From: Promethearchaeota archaeon
GTDB taxonomy: Archaea > Asgardarchaeota > Lokiarchaeia > Sigynarchaeales > SOKP01
Length of the DNA stretch: 20,299 nucleotides
Direction of reading: 5' to 3'
Assembly (NCBI GenBank): GCA_019057975.1
Contig: JAHLWJ010000045.1
Coordinates: 1 to 20,299, forward strand
This document shows, one piece after another, positions 14,151 to 20,299 of this stretch. Every line of letters begins with the position of its first letter. Position 1 is the first letter of the stretch. Position numbers and translations under genes: made by a program. Below the pieces are notes generated by a model. It worked only from the letters and a program-made list of their open reading frames with translations. It was not told the DNA's origin and did no database searches.

Positions 14151-15305
14151 TTAAACTCCTTTTCGTAATAAATGATTAGCGATTACCATTCTTTGAATTT
14201 CACTTGTTCCCTCGTAAATCTCACCCATCTTTGCATCTCTGAAATATCTTTCTACAGGATATGCTTTCATTAAACCGTATCCTCCATGTATTTGAACAGC
14301 ACTATGAGCTGCTTGCATTGCCGCCTCAGATGCTACCAATTTTGCCATTGAACTAACATGTCCGTAGTCCATTTGATTATCATACATATAAGCGGCTTTA
14401 TATGTGAAATATCGCCCCGCTTCCACAGCACATGCCATATCTGCGATTTTCCATTGAATCGCTTGAAATCTTCCAATTGGTTTTCCAAATTGCACTCTTT
14501 CATTTGCATATTTAATTGAGGCTTCTAACGATGCTTGTCCTAAACCTACAGATTGAGCAGCAATACCAATTCTTCCATATCCTAGGATTTGCATTGCAAG
14601 CTTAAATCCGTCTCCAATTCCCCCTAAAATATTCTCCTGCGGTATTCGAACATCTTCAAATACAAGCTCAGATGTATTAGAGCCGCGAACCCCTAATTTA
14701 TTTTCTTTTGCACCTACAGAATAACCGGGAGTATCAGTATCAACAATAAAAACAGTTAGTTGTTTTCTACCCTCTTTTTCACCAGTTTTAGCTATTACGA
14801 GTAGTGTATTTGCGATACCACCATTGGTTGCAAAAATTTTAGTTCCATTGAGTATATATTCATTACCATCTTTTTCTGCTGCTAATTGCACTCCTCCCGC
14901 ATCTGAACCTGCGTCTGCTTCTGTTAAACAAAAGGCTCCTATTTTGTCACCTTTAGCAAGATCTATTACAAATTTTTGTTTTTGTTCTTCAGTTCCAAAT
15001 TTATAGATAGGATAAGTAGCAAGGCTATTATGAACCGCAATAGAAAGCCCCCAAGCCGCATCGGCACGCCCAATTTCCTCAACAACAATACAATAGGCAA
15101 TGCTATCATCATGAAGTCCAGCTCCTCCGAACTCTTCGGGAATACATGCCCCAAAGTATTTCATTTCTTTCATTTTTTGTAAAACAGTTTCGTCCAATTC
15201 CTGTTTTTCGTCACTTTCTTTTGCTACAGGTACAATATATGCCTCAGCAAATTCTCTTGTAATTTTTTTCAACATTTGTTGTTTTTCAGTTAAAGAAAAA
15301 TCCAT
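14151..15305 (-). CDS. Acyl-CoA dehydrogenase (short/medium-chain type)
   Basis: A 384-residue flavoenzyme of standard family length that oxidises acyl-CoA to enoyl-CoA and passes electrons to ETF. CLTEADAGSDAGG (about 131-143) is the first family signature and contacts FAD; GTKIFATNGGIA (about 154-165) and KLGVRGSNTSELVFEDVRIP (about 204-223) follow; QFGKPIGRFQAIQWKIADM is the helical-domain signature. The catalytic base is Glu365 in IYEGTSEIQ, the position used by short- and medium-chain and butyryl-CoA enzymes. No ETF genes are adjacent. ATG 15305 follows an A-rich leader on its strand with no Shine-Dalgarno. Base composition is visibly richer in G+C than the genes around it. Chain-length preference cannot be read. 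Confidence 0.95.
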   Translation of the reverse strand: MDFSLTEKQQMLKKITREFAEAYIVPVAKESDEKQELDETVLQKMKEMKYFGACIPEEFGGAGLHDDSIAYCIVVEEIGRADAAWGLSIAVHNSLATYPIYKFGTEEQKQKFVIDLAKGDKIGAFCLTEADAGSDAGGVQLAAEKDGNEYILNGTKIFATNGGIANTLLVIAKTGEKEGRKQLTVFIVDTDTPGYSVGAKENKLGVRGSNTSELVFEDVRIPQENILGGIGDGFKLAMQILGYGRIGIAAQSVGLGQASLEASIKYANERVQFGKPIGRFQAIQWKIADMACAVEAGRYFTYKAAYMYDNQMDYGHVSSMAKLVASEAAMQAAHSAVQIHGGYGLMKAYPVERYFRDAKMGEIYEGTSEIQRMVIANHLLRKGV

Positions 15306-15418
15306 AATAAAATCATTTTTTTTTTCTGTTTTTTTTAATAACTATATTTAAAAAATAGTCTATTTGGAAAAATTAGTTATTTATCTTAATTATATTTTAT
15401 TAAATTAAAGGAGGATAT

Positions 15419-15665
15419 TTGGCGAGTTAATTTTACATTAAATTATGCTATATTAGTTGTTGGAGATACTGAAGTTTCACCAGTCATCAAAGTTAATATA
15501 CTAATAACTAGTTCCTAAAAGCACAATCTAAAAGTATTCATGGATAAAGGAGAAATTGATGTTCAAGGGGGATTAATAGCTAAAAATCTAGAGAAAAAAG
15601 TTAGACAATTACTTTTAAAGTTTAAAAAAATAAAATTTAAGGAAGAAATATTAATTTATATTTGA
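15419..15665 (+). pseudogene. Probable decayed small gene with frameshift and in-frame stop
   Basis: The 350-base gap between the dehydrogenase gene and the membrane operon is not plain spacer. A strong Shine-Dalgarno (AAAGGAGG, 15407-15414) precedes TTG 15419, which stops after three codons (M-A-S-stop). One base out of frame, from 15426, the reading continues as VNFTLNYAILVVGDTEVSP and VIKVNILITSS to TAA 15516, and the same frame then runs on through MDKGEIDVQGGLIAKNLEKK (ATG 15540) to TGA 15663. Alternating hydrophobic residues followed by an amphipathic helix look protein-like. One frameshift and one nonsense change would explain everything. A free-standing 41-residue ORF at 15540-15665 is the alternative. 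No family recognised. The 3' end overlaps the convergent zinc-ribbon membrane gene by 10 bases. Confidence 0.4.
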
Positions 15666-16057
15666 CGAGCTCCACATAATGGACAGATTTCTGAATCACC
15701 AACTGGATTTCCGCAATCCTTGCATCTCTTAATTTCATCAACAATATCCTTGTCCTCGGAGACGCCAATTTTATCTTCATATTCCTCAATTTTTTCTACT
15801 CCTTTTGAAAAGATAGATCCTGGTCTGTCCCCTGGCCAAAGTATATTGATAACTATGCCAGAGGCTACTAAAATGGCACAAATAACAATATAAAAGGTTA
15901 AACTCGCACCGAGATTTTCTTTAAAGAACTGTGTTGTAGTAGTAATCCAATCAACCATCCACTGTCCTATGGGAATCACCAATGGTTTTAATAAAATGAG
16001 AATAGAACCAACTATGTCTGCCAATATTTCCAAAAAATCCATTGATTGAAATATCAT
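15656..16057 (-). CDS. Membrane protein with C-terminal zinc ribbon (third gene of operon)
   Basis: A 133-residue protein. One hydrophobic segment (about 10-32) and a clear transmembrane helix (about 52-74, ASLTFYIVICAILVASGIVI) precede a charged linker and a C-terminal zinc ribbon, RCKDCGNPVGDSEICPLCGARQI, of form C-x2-C-x9-C-x2-C. The ribbon should lie in the cytoplasm, as in many archaeal membrane-anchored zinc-ribbon proteins, though topology is inferred. The start is ATG 16057; Met6 is a possible alternative. It sits 19 bases behind the four-helix gene and is the last in the operon. Function unknown. Confidence 0.75.
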   Translation of the reverse strand: MIFQSMDFLEILADIVGSILILLKPLVIPIGQWMVDWITTTTQFFKENLGASLTFYIVICAILVASGIVINILWPGDRPGSIFSKGVEKIEEYEDKIGVSEDKDIVDEIKRCKDCGNPVGDSEICPLCGARQI

Positions 16058-16076
16058 TTTTCTTATTACACCTCTT

Positions 16077-16550
16077 TCACTCTTTCATCCGGTTTTCTCG
16101 GATTTTCTCTCTATTAATTGTGTAATCAATAACATCATACACTTTAAGTACAATCGTTAAAAAGTAGATCCCCATATATATCAAAATCATCTGCGAAAGA
16201 TCCAAAGTAAAAAATCCAAAATCTAAGATAATGAATGTTATTTCAGTAGCACCAGAGAACCTATAACTCCAGAGATATAAACAATTTACAATAACTTGAA
16301 CGAGAGCAAAAATCCCTTTTCTAATTGATTGTTTTGGAGAAGAATATTTGAAAAACGCCAATCCACTTACTAATAATCCAAAAGCAGTTAGCCAAAAAGT
16401 TATATTTTGTTGATCTTGTTTTTCCCATTCTAAAGGTAAACCTTCAATGTTAAAGATTAATGAAAAAAGTATTAATGGAATAACAATAGTAAATAAGGAA
16501 TAGACTCCAGTAAATAAAAAACCTCTTACCATATTTTTGACAGCACCCAT
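16077..16550 (-). CDS. Four-helix membrane protein of unknown function (second gene of operon)
   Basis: A 157-residue integral membrane protein with four predicted helices, at about residues 10-34, 50-67, 77-100 and 105-135, and a charged C-terminal tail (NREKIRENRMKE). The start at ATG 16550 is fixed by a strong Shine-Dalgarno (AGGAGGTTATC) that overlaps the stop of the preceding gene, so the two are translationally linked. No catalytic or transport motif is seen. It lies between a protein with an ectodomain and a zinc-ribbon membrane protein, suggesting a small membrane complex. I do not recognise the family. Confidence 0.75.
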   Translation of the reverse strand: MGAVKNMVRGFLFTGVYSLFTIVIPLILFSLIFNIEGLPLEWEKQDQQNITFWLTAFGLLVSGLAFFKYSSPKQSIRKGIFALVQVIVNCLYLWSYRFSGATEITFIILDFGFFTLDLSQMILIYMGIYFLTIVLKVYDVIDYTINREKIRENRMKE

Positions 16551-16562
16551 CCTGATAACCTC

Positions 16563-17141
16563 CTAAAAAGGGCTATAATCCATTACTTTTCTATTGAGAA
16601 ATGTAATGGAAAGAGCATGCATTCCTAATGAATAAACTAAACTAATGGTAAAATTTGCATAAAATTCTAAAGCTGGAGGTCCCCTAAACCAGTCTATTAG
16701 AAGGGGATCTGGAAAATTCTCATGAAGAAAACTACTATTATAACCGTAGAAGGTAAAGTTTTTAAAGACTCCTTTAGGTATGTCACCAAAATCTTGAGTT
16801 ATATCAAGAATCTTAACAATTCTCGTTTCATTCACAGTCGCATTCACTATATGACTATAGTTTAACCCTAATTGAACATTTAATTGAAGATCTTCCAAAT
16901 CAAAATATCCAGTATTAGTTAGGTTAAAAGGTAAAGAGAAGTTCACATTTTCAATTTTAAATGTAGAATTATTTATATCAAAATTAAATGTAGCTTCATC
17001 AGTGTCGACCCCAATATTATCTCTATCTGATAATATTAATACTGCTGATAATCCACCCAAAATTGAAACCACAGTTACCGATAATGTCAATAAAGAAATA
17101 AAAATACGAAATAATAGCCTAAAAACACGCGACGGTCTCAT
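16563..17141 (-). CDS. Membrane-anchored protein with a sequon-dense extracellular beta domain (first gene of operon)
   Basis: A 192-residue protein. A basic N-terminus (MRPSRVFRLLFR) and a hydrophobic helix (about 12-36) form a signal anchor or signal peptide, and the rest faces outward. The exported part alternates like a beta sandwich, and the stretch ENVNFSLPFNLTNTGYFDLE resembles LEA-2-like folds (water-stress proteins). It holds about ten N-x-S/T sequons (NNS, NST, NFS, NLT, NYS, NAT, NET, NFT, NSS, NFT), so heavy N-glycosylation is expected. A second hydrophobic patch near the C-terminus (NFTISLVYSLGMHALSITFL) could be a strand or a second helix. ATG 17141 starts the operon; the next gene begins 12 bases after its stop. 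The fold call is tentative and the role unknown. Confidence 0.75.
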   Translation of the reverse strand: MRPSRVFRLLFRIFISLLTLSVTVVSILGGLSAVLILSDRDNIGVDTDEATFNFDINNSTFKIENVNFSLPFNLTNTGYFDLEDLQLNVQLGLNYSHIVNATVNETRIVKILDITQDFGDIPKGVFKNFTFYGYNSSFLHENFPDPLLIDWFRGPPALEFYANFTISLVYSLGMHALSITFLNRKVMDYSPF

Positions 17142-17150
17142 ATTAATCGA

Positions 17151-17164
17151 ATTTAGATGTTTTT
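17151..17164 (-). promoter_or_regulatory. Leader motif AAAAACATCTAAAT (copy before the membrane operon)
   Basis: The 14-base sequence AAAAACATCTAAAT is read on the minus strand nine bases before ATG 17141. An identical copy in the opposite direction precedes the ATPase gene at 17463-17476. Confidence 0.4.
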
Positions 17165-17178
17165 TGTAAGTTTTTTGT

Positions 17179-17198
17179 ATTTAATAAATTTATTAAAT
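17179..17198. repeat. Perfect 20-bp AT-only palindrome in the divergent region
   Basis: Ten-base arms ATTTAATAAA and TTTATTAAAT meet without a spacer. It lies between a TATA-like TTTATAAA (17212-17219) and the membrane-operon start. Being AT-only it may be chance, but its place fits an operator. The rest of the 354-base region (17142-17495) holds the two leader motifs, TATA-like boxes and no convincing gene. Confidence 0.35.
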
Positions 17199-17437
17199 TA
17201 ACTATAAGATATTTATAAATTTTGCATTTTTAATTCTTAAGGTATTTAAATTTTAATAAAATGTCAAAGAGGTTAACAATAGTTCTGATTTTCAAATTTT
17301 TTTTAAGTCCTTTAAGCTTTTTTGAGTAAATTCTAAGATATGTTTTCATGAGTCATAAGAATCAGATTGATTATATTTAAGGATTTCTTTTACTAAAGCC
17401 TATAAGAGAATTTAAATTTATTAAATCAAATAATGAG

Positions 17438-17454
17438 TTTATATGTATATATTT
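17438..17454 (+). promoter_or_regulatory. TATA-like region of the P-type ATPase gene
   Basis: TTTATATGTATATATTT lies about 50 bases before ATG 17496, predicting a start of transcription near 17470-17475, which would place the shared 14-base motif (17463-17476) at the initiation site. Confidence 0.35.
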
Positions 17455-17462
17455 CTTTTATT

Positions 17463-17476
17463 AAAAACATCTAAAT
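17463..17476 (+). promoter_or_regulatory. Leader motif AAAAACATCTAAAT (copy before the ATPase gene)
   Basis: Identical to the minus-strand copy at 17151-17164. It ends 19 bases before ATG 17496. Confidence 0.4.
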
Positions 17477-17495
17477 AAAAATTAAAATTTGTGTA

Positions 17496-20299
17496 ATGAA
17501 AATGGAAAATATTCAATCGCATGCAATCGATTTTGAAGAAGTAGCTGAAAAAATGAATACCTCTACTGAAATTGGTTTGGCTGAAAAAGAGGTTCTAAAT
17601 CGACTTGAAAAATATGGCAGAAATGAATTAATTAAAGAAAAGGGTAAGACAGCCTGGCAGATATTCATAGGGCAGTTTAAAGATTTCCTTATCTATCTTC
17701 TGTTGTTTGCAATACTTATTTCAATTTTGATTGGAATCTATGAATCTGGGGAAACTGGTGAAGTATGGCCTTCAGAATATACAGATGCAGCTGTTATAGG
17801 AACAATTTTGATCGTAAATGCCGTATTAGGTTTTTACCAGGAGTATCAAGCTGAAAGATCCCTAGAAAGTCTAAAGAAACTGGCACCTCATTTTGCTAAA
17901 GTCCGAAGAGATGGTAAAGTTATAGAGATTGGTGTAGAGGAAGTCGTTCCTGGAGATATTATACTCTTTGAGGAAGGAGATAAATTTCCTGCAGATATAA
18001 GGCTTTACAAAGAATATTCACTTTATGTTGACGAGGCAATTTTAACTGGAGAGTCGAGCCCCGTTAAAAAACAATTAAAACCCGTTGACGAGAAAATGAT
18101 TTTAGCAGATAGAACTAATCTTGGATATATGAATACTATAATCACTCGAGGCAATGGAGAAGGAATTGTTATAGGAACAGGAATGCAGACAGAAATTGGT
18201 AAAATAGCAGAAAGTTTACAAGAAGAAGAAATTGAACTCAGTCCATTTCAGAAAGAGGTAAATAGATTTGGAAAACTTCTTGGAATTTTAATATTGATAA
18301 TATGCGCTATTGTTTTTATTACTGAAGTATTGCTTATTATGATTTTAGGAAGCCCTGATCCTTTAGAAGAAATGATAGAAGCTTTTGAGATCGCAATAAG
18401 CTTAGCCGTATCTGCTGTCCCTGAAGGGCTCATAGTTGTTATTACTGTTGTTATGAGCATAGGGATGAGAAAAATGGCAGATCGTAATGCACTAGTACGT
18501 AAACTCACTGCTGTTGAGACACTGGGAAGGGTAAGTATTATATGTTCAGATAAAACAGGTACTTTGACAAAAAACGAAATGACAGTTGTAAAAGTGTTTT
18601 CAGGAGGAAGAGAATACAATGTCGAAGGAGTAGGATATGCACTTGAAGGCAAGATTATTGATGATAAGGGAAAACAAGTTCCCTTATCGGAAGAAAATTA
18701 TATTAAAAAATTTCTCGAGGTGTGTATGTTTTGCAATAATTCAAATGTCTCTCCAATAAATGATGGTACTAACAATACCGATGTTGTTGGCGACCCAACA
18801 GAAATCTCACTAAAAGTATTAGCTATGAAAATGGAATTAGATACAAAAGCTGAAAAAATTGATGAAATTCCTTTCAGTTCTGATAGAAAGATGATGTCAG
18901 TTGTATCAAAAATTGATAATCAAATGTTTGTCTTAATTAAAGGTGCTCCAGATGTATTATTAAACAAAGCAAGTAAGGTAATTATAGATGGTCAAGAAAA
19001 GCCTATTAATGAAGCAAAAGATATTATTCTGCAGAAAAATGAAGAATTTGCGAGAAATGCACTTCGAGTTTTAGGTATAGCTTATAAACCGATAAAAGAA
19101 GGATATAAAGAGGAAGAAATAGAAACTGATTTTATATATATTGGTTTAGCAGGGATTATAGATCCAGCAAGGGATGAGGTAAAAGATGCTATTGAAGAGG
19201 CTCGAGACGCTGGTATTAGAACCATAATGATCACAGGTGACCATAAAATTACCGCTATTGCTATCGCTCATGAAATTGGTTTAACACAATCAAGTGAAGC
19301 CATTACTGGAATGGAATTAGAGGAAATGAGTGATGATGAACTCCGTGAGAGAGTAAAAACAGTAGATATTTTTGCGAGAGTGTCTTCTGAACATAAGCTG
19401 AGAATTTTACGTAGATTAAAGGAACTAGATTTTATAGTTTCAATGACAGGTGATGGGGTAAACGATGCCCCAGCTGTGAAAGGAGCACATGTAGGTGTCG
19501 CAATGGGCCTAAAGGGGACGGAAGTAACTCAAGAGGCTTCGGAAATGATACTAATCGATGATAATTATGCTACAATTGTTAATGCAATAGAGGAAGGCAG
19601 AGGGATTTTTGAAACCACTAAAGGATTCTTTAGATATATGTTGAGTACTAACTTTGATGAAATATTTTTAATTCTTATAGCCTATATTGTAATGAAACTA
19701 TTTTCAAGTGTGTTTCTTGCCCTTCCGATTAAGCCAATTCAGATATTATGGCTTAATATAGCAACTGATGGTATACCCGCTATGGTTTTAGGACTTACGC
19801 CTACAGATCCCGATGTAATGAAAGCGAAACCAAGAAAAGGATTTACCTTGTTACCAGAGATTAAAGGTCCGGTTCTTTTACTTGGAATATATACTTCGAT
19901 CACTGATATTTCTCTCTATTTACTATTATGGGGTGTCTTTCTTCCTGCTTGGGTTGATGCGGGAATAGATCCTCGTTTAACGGCAGTAGATAGCGCATAT
20001 GCTATGTCTTTAGCTCAGACAATATTATTTACAAATCTGGTCATTTGTGAATTAATGTTTGTTTTCACATGTACTTCTAATGTGAAGCCATTTTACCTGT
20101 TTCCAAATAAACATTTATTCTGGGCTGTCGGACTTTCATTAGGTTTACAATTGCTTATATTATATACCCCTATGGGAATAGCATTCCATGTTGTACCTTT
20201 ATTCCACCCTTATTATTGGGCAACACTTATTATTGCTGCATTTAGTGTCTCAGTCGTAGATGAATTAAGAAAATATAAAATCAGGAAAAAGAGAGGAAT
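17496..20299 (+). CDS. SERCA-like P2A Ca2+-transporting P-type ATPase (3' end outside window)
   Basis: A P-type ATPase with 934 complete codons visible and no stop before the window edge; it is probably near its end (DELRKYKIRKKRG is the last stretch). It should pump Ca2+ across the membrane at the cost of ATP. The actuator motif LTGES is at about 183-187, the phosphorylation site is Asp352 in CSDKTGTLTKNE, and GDGVNDAP starts at 652. The Ca2+-site residues of SERCA are all matched: Glu310 in PEGL of M4, Asn719 and Glu722 in M5 (NFDE), Asn754, Thr757 and Asp758 in M6 (NIATD), and Glu852 in M8. An N-terminal cation-ATPase domain begins at about residue 10. ATG 17496 is the start, with ATG 17502 possible. 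It diverges from the membrane operon. Confidence 0.93.
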   Translation, partial: MKMENIQSHAIDFEEVAEKMNTSTEIGLAEKEVLNRLEKYGRNELIKEKGKTAWQIFIGQFKDFLIYLLLFAILISILIGIYESGETGEVWPSEYTDAAVIGTILIVNAVLGFYQEYQAERSLESLKKLAPHFAKVRRDGKVIEIGVEEVVPGDIILFEEGDKFPADIRLYKEYSLYVDEAILTGESSPVKKQLKPVDEKMILADRTNLGYMNTIITRGNGEGIVIGTGMQTEIGKIAESLQEEEIELSPFQKEVNRFGKLLGILILIICAIVFITEVLLIMILGSPDPLEEMIEAFEIAISLAVSAVPEGLIVVITVVMSIGMRKMADRNALVRKLTAVETLGRVSIICSDKTGTLTKNEMTVVKVFSGGREYNVEGVGYALEGKIIDDKGKQVPLSEENYIKKFLEVCMFCNNSNVSPINDGTNNTDVVGDPTEISLKVLAMKMELDTKAEKIDEIPFSSDRKMMSVVSKIDNQMFVLIKGAPDVLLNKASKVIIDGQEKPINEAKDIILQKNEEFARNALRVLGIAYKPIKEGYKEEEIETDFIYIGLAGIIDPARDEVKDAIEEARDAGIRTIMITGDHKITAIAIAHEIGLTQSSEAITGMELEEMSDDELRERVKTVDIFARVSSEHKLRILRRLKELDFIVSMTGDGVNDAPAVKGAHVGVAMGLKGTEVTQEASEMILIDDNYATIVNAIEEGRGIFETTKGFFRYMLSTNFDEIFLILIAYIVMKLFSSVFLALPIKPIQILWLNIATDGIPAMVLGLTPTDPDVMKAKPRKGFTLLPEIKGPVLLLGIYTSITDISLYLLLWGVFLPAWVDAGIDPRLTAVDSAYAMSLAQTILFTNLVICELMFVFTCTSNVKPFYLFPNKHLFWAVGLSLGLQLLILYTPMGIAFHVVPLFHPYYWATLIIAAFSVSVVDELRKYKIRKKRG

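Noticed and set aside
14824..15182. Short frames on both strands inside the acyl-CoA dehydrogenase gene
   Set aside because: Shadows of a well-conserved coding frame.
17261..17329. A 22-residue hydrophobic, basic ORF (MSKRLTIVLIFKFFLSPLSF...) between the membrane operon and the ATPase gene
   Set aside because: No clear Shine-Dalgarno, very short, T-rich composition gives Phe and Leu by chance, and no homology can be judged by eye.
18248..18652. A 134-residue open frame on the minus strand
   Set aside because: It lies wholly inside the ATPase coding frame, which carries the DKTGT motif there; low-complexity Ser/Thr/Ile composition is that of an antisense shadow.

Overview
The window is about 20.3 kb of AT-rich DNA and looks like an Asgard archaeon, most likely of the Lokiarchaeia type. 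The evidence is a mix of eukaryote-like parts: a Ras/Rab-like small GTPase, a HEAT plus SDS22-type leucine-rich repeat protein, an Rpn11-like JAMM protease fused to TPR-like helices, and tandem C2HC zinc fingers. These sit beside archaeal metabolism (polyprenyl diphosphate synthase, a ComD/ComE-like decarboxylase, an MJ0936-type phosphoesterase), TATA-like boxes and few Shine-Dalgarno sequences. The assignment rests on gene content and reading only; no search was run.

Layout. 1-1114: two tandem MarR/GbsR-like winged-helix regulators. 1134-2042 (-): radical SAM protein. 2168-3778: cytoplasmic gamma-glutamyltransferase-like Ntn hydrolase. 3998-4594: small GTPase behind two palindromes. 4613-5689 (-): polyprenyl synthase. 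5795-6307: metallophosphoesterase. 6357-7784: HEAT-LRR protein. 7852-9060: class III CoA-transferase/alpha-methylacyl-CoA racemase. 9068-9460 (-): four-helix membrane protein. 9660-10708: ComD/ComE pair with an ATGA overlap. 10836-12413: JAMM-TPR protein. About 12497-13183: zinc-finger protein with no canonical start codon. 13238-13987 (-): helical protein with a PCI-like C-terminus. 14151-15305 (-): acyl-CoA dehydrogenase. About 15419-15665: remnant of a small gene. 17141-15656 (-): three-gene membrane-protein operon. 17496 to the window end: SERCA-like Ca2+ ATPase, cut by the edge.

The most interesting block is 10836-13987. A catalytically complete MPN+ (JAMM) protein with a helical-repeat tail is followed by a protein with two C2HC fingers reminiscent of ubiquitin-binding UBZ fingers, and faces a protein whose C-terminus reads like the winged helix of a PCI domain. 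In eukaryotes MPN and PCI subunits build the proteasome lid, the COP9 signalosome and eIF3. Their closeness here is suggestive, but the PCI and UBZ assignments are inferences from pattern alone.

Metabolic genes point to acyl-CoA chemistry (CoA-transferase/racemase, acyl-CoA dehydrogenase), isoprenoid lipids and a 2-oxoacid decarboxylase. Regulatory DNA includes perfect inverted repeats before the GTPase and comD genes, and a 14-base motif shared, in opposite orientation, by the two leaders of the divergent ATPase/membrane-operon region. I saw no tRNA, rRNA, CRISPR array, transposase or integrase.
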